Source of the DNA: Callaeas wilsoni
Taxonomy: Eukaryota > Chordata > Aves > Passeriformes > Callaeidae
Direction of reading: 5' to 3'
Length of the DNA: 64,000 nucleotides
Assembly (NCBI GenBank): GCA_013398955.1
Contig: VWPU01002116.1
Span: 30,637 to 94,636 of the forward strand
Shown here: piece after piece, positions 13,188-25,359 of the stretch
Layout of the letters: each line of letters starts with the position of its first letter
How positions within the stretch are numbered: the first letter of the stretch is position 1
Program-made: the position numbers and the translations under genes
Notes under the pieces: generated by a model
What the model was told of the DNA's origin: nothing
Database searches by the model: none
What the model saw: only the letters and a program-made list of their open reading frames with translations

Positions 13188-13701
13188 GGGGAATATTACA
13201 GATAAAAATATTTGAAGATGACAAAGTCCTCAGATTCCCTATGGGAGACACTAATACATTGCTCATGCTTTCAAAACCCAGTAGAGGCAAGATTTTCTTT
13301 TAAATCTTAAGCTTTCTAGGATAGATAAACTGTAACATGTGCCATGTCTGTGTGATCACTTACATTTTTTCCTTCATTCCTTTGGCTCCTTCAGCACAGA
13401 GCACACATTGACCATCACTGGTAAGCACTCAGTGGATTGGGCCTTAGTTTTAGCACTTTTTTTTCAGCCACCATCTCCTATTCTGTCCTTCCATTTTAAC
13501 AGAATTTATAGTGAACAAGACTGGGAGATAATGCAATGAAATAACACCTGGAAAGGTTCAAAATGTCTATATGCTTTCTATAGTTAGATTTCATCAGACC
13601 TTATCTGGATCTATAAGAATGATAAAAATCTCTTTCTCCTGCAAGACGTTTCCTTGGAGGCCCCCAAGACCTTGCTAGACACTGACGCTGCCAGCCTGTA
13701 C

Positions 13702-13830
13702 CTGCAGCAAGAGGCTGGACTGAACAGTGAGTTCCCACACAAGTTTGAGCATGGTCCAAAAATTCTGCATAGGTCATGGAGACACTGAACTGCTGGAATC
13801 TGGCAGAAAGCCCATCAGCATGGTCACATC
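13702..13830 (-). CDS. Candidate internal exon, 129 nt, protein unknown
   Basis: On the minus strand a TGTGTGTTTTCCTAG acceptor immediately precedes the segment, and a GCAG/GTACAG donor closes it. Between them only one frame is open. It encodes 42 complete codons, starting CDHADGLSARFQQF and ending CVGTHCSVQPLAA. The exon begins with two bases of a split codon and ends with one, so it is symmetric (phase 1-1) and could be skipped or inserted without breaking a frame. The other two frames stop within the segment. Three cysteines and phase 1 boundaries would fit an extracellular module, but I recognise no family. It could instead be an lncRNA exon or chance. Confidence 0.22.
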
Positions 13831-14830
13831 CTAGGAAAACACACACAGACCATATATACACACAATTCATGGCACTACTTGGCACTTCAAAAACATCTTT
13901 TGGAAGTGGGTGGCAAGAGAGAGAGTAATGAAGGACACAGCTTAGACATGGTGTTCCCCTAATGCCACATCTGCTATTTTTGCTGTCATTTATTTGTTAT
14001 GGTGGGTGTATAAAGCCAGTAGTATGATACTGAGCACTTATCAAAAGTCCCAAGGAGATAATAACTGTTGTGATATGTAGTTCAGAGCTTCTGGGGATGT
14101 GAAAAGTGTGATGGCGTGGAATTCCTCAGCCTTGTTACCAGCTGTGGTATCTCTCTGCCTTTCTCCACCGCCTGTCACTCTTTGCTTCCTCAGTGGCTTG
14201 ACATGCAGTATAATCATATTTTTCTAGGGCTGACAGCAGAGTAGACTGTTTTTAGTTTGCTTTTTTGTCTTACCTTCTTCCCCAAGCCGATGCCCAGCCT
14301 GGCTGACAGGTAGTCACACTCACTCAGCAGAGAAGGCACAGCTGCTGTGACAAGGGAGTAGGAGTACATTAAGCCAATTTTGCTACAAGAAGAGTAATGT
14401 GTAATGAAGTTGTGTGAGGACCACGACCTTATCTAGCTGTGAAAGGAGTCAAATACAATTTTAACTCATTTAACATCCTTAGGAAATAATTGCCAACTAC
14501 CTTTTGTGCTGGAAAGCTGGCCTAGCCCTGGACAAATATTACCATGCTTCATTTACACTATCACCAACACCTACAGCTATTCAAAATTGCCACACAGTCT
14601 CCACTATTTAAATAATTAGGCAAGGAGGAACATGATTAAGCAAGGGAAATTTTGTATTTAAAGATTGCTAGTTCTTTGCTGTGGAATTCTCCTGTAATCA
14701 ACTTCTTCCTGTTTTATCCTACCCAATGGGATAGGAGGTGGGGAGGTTGCAGGCAGGGCTCAGGACACAGCTCCCTTGTGCCAGCCTTTTTCCTGGCACA
14801 TACCTCTCACTATATTTTTATCTGAAATAG

Positions 14831-15094
14831 GTGAAGGAAGTAGCAGCAGTGGAGGACATGGATTTAGCTGCAGTCTTAGGGGCCATGATGAACAACAACA
14901 TCCGGTACCAGGAAGCGTCGCTGGGGGAAAAGCAGAGCCATGATCCATCTGTCTTTGGAGAACTCCATCTGAGGACAGACTTTGTAAAGGGGACTCCCCT
15001 TTCCAGCAGCACTGTGGATTGTGCTCTGAGGGAGGGCAAGAGTGGGAAAAGGAGGAAACAAAATGCTGAGACTTTTGGTTACTGCTACCCTTGA
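14831..15094 (+). other. Open frame after an acceptor-like site, unidentified
   Basis: A pyrimidine-rich tract and TCTGAAATAG precede a frame of about 87 codons rich in acidic and small residues (starting with VAAVEDMDLAAVLGA after the first codons) and ending in a basic stretch, GKSGKRRKQ. No good donor closes it within the open part; GTAAAG near 14984 is weak. Local GC is higher than the flanks. No family was recognised, and opposing minus-strand frames are also open, which weakens the coding interpretation. Confidence 0.12.
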
Positions 15095-16235
15095 CCCTGG
15101 CATGGCTACTGCCTGCTCCTTAGGCAATTTCGTGGGAACACTGCATTTTCAAAAAAATCAGAGTGAGTAGATTGCTGCTGGCCTTGCTTCTCTTTATTTC
15201 CTTGTTCATCTTGCTTGCGCACTTCTCAGACTGCAAAAGAGGCTTTCAGAGTTGGGTGGATAATATCCAACTATGACAAAAGCTTTCAACAGTCATCTAA
15301 TGTTCCAAATGAGCAACTCAACGTGGAACACAAAGACCATAGAACGAAGTGCCAATAATGATTGTATCCAACCTTTCCCAAATAACTGCCACAACATGCA
15401 CAATTATGCCTTGCCAAATAACCCGACAAAGAAAAGTGATATACCACCAGTCTTCGGGAGATAAGCAGAAGAATCACACAATTCACACTGGCATGCCACA
15501 GACCAGCAAATCATCACATGTTCCTCATGGTATTTGGATTTTGTGCCACTCTTACATACCAGTGGCATAGCAGAATCGTTGGTGAGTGGATAACAAGAGT
15601 TTGCTGTGTTAATGTCATTTTATGAAACCTGTTTCTCAGCCAGTCATGGGGATTTGAAGAATAAAGTATACCATTCACCTTTTTTTTTCCCCCAATTAAA
15701 ATAGCAGTAGCCAAACACTTAATGCAAGAAGATTAAATGTATGTGAATTATTTCCTGAGGTCCTTTTCTCATTTCAGTATGAACAATGCAGCCAAAGTTG
15801 TGGGAGAGCCTGGAAAAATGGCCAATTTGCTTATGTGCCATACTTTAATCACTGCCTAAACCTTTGGAATAATATTTCCATGGAAGTGGCAGTATAAAGC
15901 ATATTCTAGAAAAGCTTGATAAAAATCTGTAAGCAATTAAACACTTCAACACCTGCAAGAAAGAAAGGTACCAAATTCTTTTTTGCTTTAAAGTCAGCTT
16001 GATACAATCATATGTCCAAGTAACAGAGAAAAAACCCACAGTCTAATCTCCAAACCATAGCAGAGAAAAAAGACACCAAGAAAAAAACCTCATGTCCTGT
16101 GCTCAAGCAGCAAAAATGTTTTCATAAGATTTTGCACATTTTATCTTCAGTAAAATAATATGAATTAGTTAAAATCCCTTCTTAAACATTCTGGAATATA
16201 ACATGATTTGGGAGGAGGAAGCAGCAAGGAGTTCA

Positions 16236-16526
16236 CTAGGTTTTTGATCCCTCCAGAGGACTAAGTCTAATATAGTCATCTGTTTTAAAAGGCTTTCCAG
16301 ACAGAAGTTCCTCTAATGCAGCAACTGCCTCATAACTGTCTTTTATCAAAAAGATAAACTGGTGGAAATTGTCCATTCCCTGTTCCAGCATGAGCAGTGC
16401 ATGATGAAGAGTAAGTCATCGTTTGGAAACAATCACCTTCCCTCTGTTCCCTCCGGTTTCATCCAGCAATTCCAGTAGTCCTCTTAAAATAAGATTTATA
16501 TCAGAAAATGGTTTCCAAGGAACTCT
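16236..16526 (-). pseudogene. Probable decayed coding fragment of unknown identity
   Basis: The minus strand reads as a protein-like frame of 97 codons broken once by TGA (codon 37, 16416-16418) and ending at a TAG (16236-16238). Before the break the translation includes INLILRGLLELLDETGGNRG. After it come LTLHHALLMLEQGMDNFHQF and then KDSYEAVAALEELLSGKPFK. The mix of charged, aromatic and aliphatic residues and the helix-like periodicity look like real protein and not random AT-rich translation. One change (for example CGA to TGA) would explain the internal stop. A further minus-strand open frame (16541-16789) lies just upstream in another phase, so the homologous region may extend that way through a frameshift. 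No poly(A) tail follows the terminal stop, and no flanking splice sites are clear. I do not recognise the family. Alternatives are a degraded single exon or a long chance frame. Confidence 0.35.
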
Positions 16527-16540
16527 TTAGCTCAGTAATG

Positions 16541-16789
16541 CTATTGCATATAGTAAAGAACTATGTATATTGATAATGCCCTACCAACACAATCTCTGGC
16601 ATCTAATTTTAAAACCAATTTCTGGCAACTAATCACAAAAGCAGCTTTCATAATAAATCCACCTGCTTTAGCTGTCACAGTAAATACTCTGCTATGATCA
16701 GGGAAACATGGAGCTTGAATCCCAGCTAGCGTCTTGGATTGAAGGCATTTTTCACCTATGTGCTGCAAGGCAATGCAAAAGTTGTTCAA
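16541..16789 (-). other. Minus-strand open frame upstream of the decayed fragment
   Basis: An 82-codon frame in a different phase, lying just upstream (on the minus strand) of the fragment at 16236-16526. It has no ATG at its start. It carries mixed residues such as IGEKCLQSKTLAGIQAPCF and KLVLKLDARDCVGRA. It could be the 5' continuation of the same dead coding sequence after a frameshift, but there is no independent evidence. Treat as a lead only. Confidence 0.15.
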
Positions 16790-17424
16790 CTGTGCACTTC
16801 TGTATCTGTTATCATTTTCCTTGAACTTTAATCTTAGTGTGGATTTCCTGAGGATGTAATGATTATTCTTGTGATAATTATCTTAAATGACTGATTTATA
16901 CACAAACTCAATTGCAGTTTATTACTGTCTCTAAATAAAAGGACTTCCTTCAGAGCTGTTTTTTTTTTAAACTGAATGAATTTATGTGTATAATCTAAAT
17001 TTAAAAAGTCAAAGAAAAAAATGTTGGTACAATAGTTGTTTGAGGTTATGTACCATGAGAACACATTTGCTCCTGCAAAGTGGTGAGATGGGCTCTCTAG
17101 CTCTTTCTGATCTTTGATGCTTTAGAGCAGCAAGAAGCAGGGAGAACCCAGCCAGTGGGGCTGGAGTGACTTCCAGCATCGCCTGGCCAGGTGGGGAAAA
17201 GCATTGAGGCTCACAGGCCTGGGAAATGGTGAAGGCAATAAACTTGAGAAGCTGCAGGAGCCTCAGTGCTGAATTTTGGGCAAACAGATGGCTAAGAAAT
17301 TTCAGACAGTTGTAGCAAACAAAAACTTCAGTGCGGGCCAAAATTGCCAACTCTGGGGCATTCAGAAGACTGTATAAAATTCAACCATGCAACAACGAGA
17401 TGTGACTGAGGCTGGAAGAGAGAT

Positions 17425-17718
17425 CCTTCCTTCCTTCCTTCCTTCCTTCCTTCCTTCCTTCCTTCCTTCCTTCCTTCCTTCCTTCCTTCCTTCCTTCCTT
17501 CCTTCCTTCCTTCCTTCCTTCCTTCCTTCCTTCCTTCCTTCCTTCCTTCCTTCCTTCCTTCCTTCCTTCCTTCCCTCCTTCCTTCCTTCCTTCCTTCCTT
17601 CCTTCCTTCCTTCCTTCCTTCCTTCCTTCCTTCCTTCCTTCCTTCCTTCCTTCCTTCCTTCCTTCCTTCCTTCCTTCCTTCCTTCCTCCCTTCCTCCCTC
17701 CCTCCCTCCCTTCCTTCC
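17425..17718. repeat. (CCTT)n / (AAGG)n tetranucleotide microsatellite
   Basis: About 290 bp of CCTT repeats, nearly pure from 17425 to about 17685, with one CCCT interruption near 17575 and a degenerate CTCC-rich tail to 17718. The strand asymmetry (all pyrimidine on plus, all purine on minus) makes it a polypurine mirror repeat able to form triplex (H-) DNA. No frame contains a stop, so it creates spurious long open frames on both strands (SFLP- or GRKE-type repeats, up to 195 codons) that should not be annotated as genes. Confidence 0.97.
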
Positions 17719-20700
17719 ACAGGATATGAATTCCAGCACTGCCCTTGAGTTCCTCCACACAGCTCCATCACAGTCAGGATTTTCGTCTGTGCTGGGCCAG
17801 CCCTGTTGGAGGAGCTGCCTGATGGGCATTGCCTTCTCAGCAGTGCCAGGGAGGGTAGCTTGGGGGGCAGCCACCTGGTTTTTGGAAGGAAGAGATAATA
17901 GGTATAGGGATACAAGTACTCAAAGAAGTAACTTTACCTGGGATTAAGAAATAAACTCTGCTTCATAAGCAGCGAAGTCTGTTAAAGGGAAGCTCGTCTC
18001 AGTGAGAAATGGGAAAACACAACCATTATACATTCCCTAGATACAGCCAGTGCATGAGATTTCACTGATTTTTAACAAAAGGAGATGTTTAAAGGTCTAT
18101 GTTGTTATTCATAGCAAAGACATTTTTAGTAAATAAGGTTACATTTCATCAAAGACATTTATTTATTCTTATTTAAGTTTTATGCCAAATAATTATTAAA
18201 TCTAGTCATATTATAATTTTGCCCTTTACATTTGGAGTAAGTGTGTGATGTCATTTGTACTTAACAAAACACTTGAAAGCAAAATTTGATTCATACATGA
18301 GGAAGTGACTCATCTAAGAACAGGAGAGAGAAGTGACTGATTTATTTCTTAGTGAAAAATTTGCTTGGAGAGACAGAAACTCACACTGAGCAGCCTTAAA
18401 CCATGACAATGGCTGGAAATTAATTCAGACATGTAGAAAACTAAAGCATATTGCACAGGGCTTGAGCTAATTGTAATCACTGAATTTAAACCCCTTCTGG
18501 CTTTTGAACGAGCCCGAACCAGTTGCTTTGCTTTGGATTTGCATTCTGCACAGATAAACTGAGCGATACCTGCCCCAGCATGCGTTCAGTCAGGATGTGT
18601 GTGCTTGTTCAGTCCTCACTTCCAGCTTGCAGCATGCAAAATATATTCTGTGACAAGAATTGTGCTCCATTTTGGAGGACAAAACATGTATCACTCATCA
18701 GCACAGAAGTTGTGCAGCTAAGAAGCTTTGTAATTAAGAACCCTCACAATTGCATCCCATAATTTATTCATAGTATCAATTACAGAATTCCTGGTAGAGG
18801 AAGTCAAACTAATTATATTTTTTAAAATTTAAATTAGTTTCTTCTGTTCAATTAAGGGAAGCCAGAAACTCTTCAGGGTACCCATACTGCCAGTGGCAAA
18901 GTGTAATAGCTTTGCAGCGAGACAGTCAGCTGGAGCAGCTGCTAAAGAACACTCTGAAAACAAAAAGCACCACTAAAACAGTGTTAGCCAGCTTCATCTT
19001 GGAGAGTGTTGGCTCAGCCTGCTGAGTGCATAAGTGCTACTGGCTTTATATATGGTTGTAATTCTGCAACTTTAAAAACAGACACAATGAGCAATACATT
19101 CAAGAACTACCGCCTGCCTTTCAGGGTGATGAATAACCCATCTCTGACCAGATGAATAAATGCAGATGATTGCTCGTAGAGTGTGTGTTAGGGACACAGT
19201 CATTCTAGACCCAAATCACCTCCTGTGTCCTCCTCATCACCTAACGATGAGCAGAGAACAACCATTCCCTAGGGCAGACCCCTCAGATGCATGAACTGGG
19301 AGATAGTTTTGGCCCTGCAATCCCAGAGTGAAGCTGAGTTGTGTGTTTATGTCATCCTAACGTGATGTGGGTCCTGTCACACCCTCCACGCTGGCACTGA
19401 TGGTTCAGGGACTGAATTCAGCAGAACTCCCCTCTTACACCCTGGGCTGCATCACTGCCTCCCCATCCTCATTTCACTGGGTCAAGGGCATCACTGCAGC
19501 TTTTTTGTGGAGTTGGAGGGAGAAGAGAACCTTAAGTTTCCATGTAAAATGAAAGCTGCTTTATTTATATTAGATCCTCTAACAAAACCACAATTGCTTG
19601 CAAGGAGAGTGATAGAACAAGCAGCGTTTCTGAGAAAGCTATGGGCGTTTTCTGACATACTTTCCAGTGCCAAATAAAAAGGCTCTGGGCATGTACTTCA
19701 TCCACAACTGCTTATGCCCTGATAACAGAGCAGAGGGCCCCAGGACCCATCACAGCAGTTATTACAGGACATTCCTTCACATATCCCACACAGTGAGTTA
19801 CAGCAAGCTGTATTATAAATCCAGCTGTATTTTTAGGTGCATTAGTGGTTGCTTGAGTACAACTGAGTCTGGTCAGAGTTCAGATGCTTGGTGGAGGTTT
19901 TTTTATTCCCCACTTTCCTCCTAAGAGCTAGGATATTTTGCTCAAAAACCTCTGTGCTGCAAATCCCATCTACTGGCTGGGACAAGGTGTGGGGGGGGTG
20001 TGGGTGGGTGTGAGTGTGGGTGAGTGTGTGTATTTCTTTCAGGAAAAAATTCCAGAAAAATTTATATGCCACCAAGTAGTTTATTGTATTTTCTAATTAC
20101 AAAGACAGCAGGTTACCAGATCAAGCAAAACCAACATCTTATCTTGGATCCATTCCTCATGAAGCAACAGTAACTTTTGGTAAAAACTCCTCAGTGTCTG
20201 GATCAATGATTTGTGCATGGCTTGGACATGGGATATAGGCAGTATGTAAGCAGCAGGGAAACTTGTTTCTGCACAAAAAAAAAGACCAAAGACTCTGTGG
20301 TTAGAAGTTCTTGTATGCATTAATGCAGCTAACAAGGCTTTATTGTCTTCATCACATTTTCAGTTAAAAACTACGCAACTACAGTCCTGTTGTGCAAAGT
20401 GTGGTTTCTCACACGGGTGAAGTTATTCAGTCTGGGAGCAATGAAAAGTTTGCAAAATCACTCTAGTCTTCAGGCTCCTGTTCTAAGGGAAAGTTTCTGT
20501 GAACAGAATTAAAAGTACCTCAAACAACGCAATCAGCACCTATTTCCAACATCATGATTATCACTTAAATAACGAAAAGCCTCTCTTGATTTTTGAAATC
20601 TCTCTTTAGCACTTCAAAGTTCTAAATCATTTGATGCATTTCATCATATTTTTTGTCAGAAGAGAGAAAACAGCAACAACAAAATAATGCAAATACTTCT

Positions 20701-23700
20701 CATGATCCAGAGAATTACATGTTTTCTAACAGAAAAGAAGGTGAAAGATTTTCTTTGCAAAACAGTCATGCTTCAGATACCACGTCTGCAATCCCACTTT
20801 CTCCAAAGAGAAAATGCCACAGGGAAGCAAAGGTGATACACACTGTCTTTCCTCCCACTCTATGAGAAAGAGAGTGAGTAGCTATTCAAATTTACATTTT
20901 ATGCATGCCAGGCAATGAATTGAAGCTAATTGTATCAAACCCATTCCCAGCAGTATGTTAGTGTGTTCCTGGTCATTTGAACTCCATGCTCACAAGGTCA
21001 GATACAAGGCTTTCCTTCTGGACTCTATCATGGGATGCAAAAATGTAGTTTATACAAAAGGACTGAATCACTTGAACTATACATTAAAATGTTAGTCTTC
21101 TAAATACCTCTTTCTAGCAAAATATCCAAAGTTTGAGGTGAGTTTGTATCTTCCACTAGTCATTTATTTAATAACCTGCTATCAGCCTATGTCTAATCTC
21201 CTTTCAGACGCAACACTTAAAACTATAAGTCTTTTAAGAATTGGTTTTCCCCTTTTTGGATAATTTGGACAAAGAATATAAACATCTTCTGACAGACCTA
21301 AATAAACCAGTAATCAACAAATGATACCTGTAATATCACTTTCAATCTAAGAAGTCTCTTAAATATTGGATTTATATGAAGGCCAAACATGTAGTTATGA
21401 CATACTCTGATAAAAACATCTTGGATTATTATTGTGAAAATTCAGAATGATCCTGTCTCTAGAAGGGATTACACAATTTATGAGGTATGTAATTAGATAT
21501 GTCATTTCAGCCTCTAATTTCATATCCAAATGCCAAAAAAACATGAGCAGCAGTTTTCAGTGGTTTAACTTCAGGCACCAAGATCAGACCATAATCCTTA
21601 TCGTTTATGCTGGTCATAGCAATTCTGAGTGAGTCCACTGCAGTCCTCAAATAACCCCTACTGTAAGGGGAAATGCCTTCATGGAAACTGAAGTGGAGGA
21701 GAGGTAAGACCATGACCTTGCAACAAAGCTGTTTCTGATGTGCATGGAAAGGAATTCCTCTCCAGACAGAGACTAAGCTCTAGTAAAAAAAATGATTGGG
21801 CTTGGATTAAAAAAAACGATCAATAAACTCATTAATGTATCAAAATGTCCTAACTAACAGCGTCTGATAGTCTAAGCTTACACATAAATGAGTGTGTAAG
21901 TCAAATATTATGTGCTTGAGTAGCCTCTTTGAAATCAGTGAAGCTCCTCCTCCTCTTGGGTCAACATACACTGAAATGCATGACCACATGCCAAGGATAA
22001 ACCAAATTTTACACTAGCTGCATTTAGGCTATTTCTGAGTGCTGGTATAAGAATAAGACATTTATTTACATTAAAATGTGGTTTTTTGCTTGTACACCAA
22101 CTGGATGGCATAGCAAGGTAATTTGTTTCAATCATACTGAGAGTTTGCCTGGCAATAAAAGACATTATAGAAGTTAATATATTCTTTAATATTCTTAGAG
22201 AGGGAAGGAAGGTGGTTTGTGTTATTATATAGCCAACCTGATAATATCTGGAGAAACAATCACTGTAAACCAAGATGGATGGCTGTATTTAAAATATAAC
22301 CCCTGTCATCAAAAATTTTCTTCTATAGGAATTTGTTTTCTAGGCTACATTCTGGTAAGTTTAATTTTCAATCTCCTTCCATGTATTAGCATTAAATGAC
22401 TGTTTACATTTTTTATATCAAATCCACAGTGAGAGAACACTTTCATATTACTAGTTCAATAATATAGCACAAAGTGTTCCCTCACACCTGGATGGAATTG
22501 AATTACTTTTTAATTTAAGCAGTTTCATATTTGCAGCCTAGTTCCAGTATAGGGAGGAGTCAAAGGTTATCTATTCTCCATGGAAGCTAATTTAGGACTA
22601 TTTATACAGCCTAGGACAGGCCTGTTAAGATTTGTAATTACTTATATTCACTCACAGTCATCAAACGCTCCTTTCTGTCTTTCATTTTCTATAGTGGACT
22701 AAGGCCTGCACTCAACTACAGAGAAAATTCAGTCTGAACTGAATTATTCTGCTCTCCCATTAATAATGGGGTTTCCCTTTCTTCCCCATTCTCCCCCTGC
22801 ACCTCCACTCCTCCACTTCCTTAACACTGGATTCTGTTTAGTTTAGTTTCTGGGTACAATTCAATTTGAAATATTTAGATCTGTATGAATTCATGACAGT
22901 TTTAAGCCTGCCTTCAACAATCCTTGAATTCATGCCCAGTTCAAGGTGTTCTCAGAGAAGTTTTCCAGTTTAGATTTTAGTTCAAAAGACTTGAAACTAA
23001 TGTTTTTCGAAGGGGTCTCTGCTTTGTTTTCAGCCCTAAAAACAGGGCAAAGGGAAGGCTTATGTATGCTTACGAGTAACAAGTCCCTGCAGAGCTAAAG
23101 TGGACTATGCTTACGTGTCTTATCATTGCAACAAAAAATACTCATTAGAAGACAAATTCCTTTATTCCAGGCACAATGCAAATAAATAGAGTGTAAATGT
23201 GGCTTTTTCAGCTAATTTACAGCTTCAAGAATAGGTTTATATGTGCTTTCAGCTATTATTTTCTAACTGTAGTATAAGAAAATTTCAACTATGTTGAGTG
23301 TTAGCTAATTATCACAAAACTTCTCATTCAAAGCAACAGTAATGCAATTTATTTTCCTCTACAGCAACCAGTAAGTGTTGAGTTATCATCTGTGTCAAGC
23401 TTCTACTGTAAAAAAGAAGCAGTCCCTAGGTTTGAACTTGTCTTATAAAATGGCCTGGCATACATTGCTGTGAAGTCTTTTACCTTGTTAGATTTAGTCT
23501 TGGTGATTAGCAGAAATTTAAGGTGAATGATAGCACAATTTATTTCACTGTTTTAACAGAAGCTTTATCAGCTACATTAAATCTCTTCTAAAATTGCTCA
23601 GGTTTTCACCTTGGCTCCCCCAGCAGGCCTTCCATTTCTAAACACCAAAGCTTGTGGTCACATGAAAAAGAATCGAGTTGGGTTTAGAATTGGTCTGGAA

Positions 23701-24127
23701 CATCTTGTATTGCTCTATGACATTTCTGTCACAAGTCAGTCCTTCAAGATGACAGCTTGAAACAGGCTCAGAAAATATAGATTAATGATACCCTCACAGT
23801 CACACTGAACTTCTGAACAAATATCCCTTTTCTAGCATACTGTGATAGCTTTTATTACTCACACCAGTGTAATATGTGAAGGAATCTTTTGAATATACTA
23901 CTTCAGAGACAAAAAAGCTTCCTTTTAAGGATTCACACATTACTTCATTTCTACTGAGACAAAGATTGATGGATCAGATAGTGTAAATCAGCTTTGTAGT
24001 CTTTTCTTTTTCTTATTGCAAGATTATGAAAGCCACCTTTAAACATTTGTTTTCTTTCCATTTGACACCCTGTTATTCAAAACATTTATTTTCCACATGC
24101 ATTGCGACATTAAGAGAAAGAAAGAGC
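17719..24127. other. Unique non-coding sequence
   Basis: No gene recognised. It includes the GT/G-rich tract at 19985-20034. The remainder is AT-leaning, with open frames at most 112 codons and no domain match. No transposable element could be named, although old fragments below my recognition are likely. Confidence 0.55.
19985..20034. repeat. GT/G-rich low-complexity tract with G-quadruplex motif
   Basis: A run of eight G (19991-19998) is followed by TGT, GGG, T and GGG, and then GT-rich sequence. Within 19991-20008 four runs of at least three G are separated by loops of one to three bases, which satisfies the standard G-quadruplex pattern on the plus strand. Otherwise a degenerate GT microsatellite. 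Confidence 0.8.
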
Positions 24128-24210
24128 AGCCCTGCAGAAAGGGATCTGGAGGTGCCGGTCAGCAATGGGCTCGGCAGGAGCCAGCAGTGTGCCCTGGCAG
24201 CCCATCCCGG
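24128..24210 (+). mobile_element. CR1 LINE shard
   Basis: About 80 bp resemble the ORF2 C-terminal coding part of CR1: GATCTGGAGGTGCCGGTCAG, then GAGCCAGCAGTGTGCCCTGG. The same order of motifs is seen in the longer copy at 42664. The homology stops near 24210, where the sequence becomes GC-rich (CCCGGGGG, AACGGCGCG) and then unique, so the copy is truncated at both ends. Confidence 0.6.
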
Positions 24211-24708
24211 GGGAAGCCGTTCCAACGGCGCGAGTCTGAAACACAGAGGGGAAAGGTTGGTTGGGAAAGGTAAAGTCCTTTATTTGGTGAGTTTGGAACT
24301 GGCTTCTGTAAGTAAAGACACAAACAAACGCAACTGTAGGCCTTTGGAGAATGTCCCCTGTCACACTTCTAGAGCTGGATATCCCAAAATGTAGCCCCCC
24401 AAACAGGAGCCAAACCTTGTTTTCAGCCATACAACTATCTCCTCACTGGAGGTGAACAATGGCAGGTACAAATTTTGAAGAAATGAGAAGCTGCCTCTAT
24501 GTGGACATAGATAGACAGGTGTTTATCTGACCTCGCTTCTACAGTGTCCAAACCCTTAATTGTCCTTAAAGAATTTGTCTTTGTAGCATTCCTATGAGAT
24601 GAAACACACACCTTTGACTACTTTACAGGGGGACACAAGCACCTAGGGCCCTGTGGCCTCAATGCGGACCTTTGAAGGCACCGAGGTAACTGGAAACAGC
24701 CAGCATTG

Positions 24709-24742
24709 GGCCTAAGAGGGAATTTGGCCTAAGAGGGAATTT
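24709..24742. repeat. 17-bp perfect tandem duplication
   Basis: GGCCTAAGAGGGAATTT occurs twice head to tail (24709-24725 and 24726-24742) with no mismatch, pointing to a recent replication-slippage or unequal-exchange event. Confidence 0.95.
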
Positions 24743-25343
24743 GTGCCAGGTAAATCTACGCCTTGCCTTACTGAGAGATTTTGCAAGTTTTGAGAAATGG
24801 GGATATTACAGCAGTTTATTATTTGCACATATGCAGCCGTATCAGCAAAATGTGTGCTTTATGCACGTGATTCCCCCAGAACCAAACAAGACACATCAAT
24901 ACATGCTGTCAGAAGCCTCTAGGTCACATGCAATTTTACCAGGCTACTTTCTGCACCTCCTGACTGAGTGGCAGAGTTATATCAGCATCTCATTGTCCCT
25001 GACACAGCTGTCCCGGTGTTATGGACAGGCTGCTCCAGCCCTGGCTGTGTAGTGGAGGGATGGCCTGCCTTGGCTGCTGGGCCAGGAGAAGGTAATTTTG
25101 ATAGCAAATGCCTGGTTTTCTGAAGTCTCACTCTGAGCATAGTCTTCATGTTCTGGCCCAGATCAAGCATGAAGTTTCCAAGGACTTGGAGGCAGGTGTC
25201 CAGCTTTCAGCACTCATGCCAATCAAAGCATTTCACTGTGGTGGATGTGTTTCACGCTCCAGCCTTATGAAGCTGGCTAATTGTTCCTTTCCGAAACGAG
25301 TAGTGTACTGCCAGGCCTCTTGGAAGGCTAATAATAATGCTGC

Positions 25344-25359
25344 TTTTTTTTTTTTTTTT
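25344..25359. repeat. T16 homopolymer
   Basis: An uninterrupted run of 16 T. No minus-strand retroposon body was recognised on the other side. Confidence 0.8.

Larger units (their letters stand above)
11913..16235. other. Unique sequence with several unexplained open segments
   Basis: No known gene could be named. It contains a run of nine G (about 12029-12037), an A16 tract (12284-12299), an overlapping pair of minus-strand frames (12827-13187), a candidate minus-strand exon (13702-13830) and a plus-strand frame preceded by an acceptor-like site (14831-15094). At about 15780 a strong acceptor-like TTTTCTCATTTCAG is followed by two short open frames. These are noted individually where worthwhile. 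The remainder shows nothing recognisable. Confidence 0.5.

Noticed and set aside
15775..15892. Strong acceptor TTTTCTCATTTCAG followed by a frame starting YEQCSQSCGRAW, reminiscent of a thrombospondin type 1 repeat
   Set aside because: Only the CSxSCG-like core matches, the frame stops after about 40 codons and no donor was found. Two other readings are equally open, so the resemblance is probably chance.
17328..17947. Open frames of 125-195 codons on both strands encoding GRKE- or SFLP-type repeats
   Set aside because: They are produced entirely by the stop-free CCTT/AAGG microsatellite.
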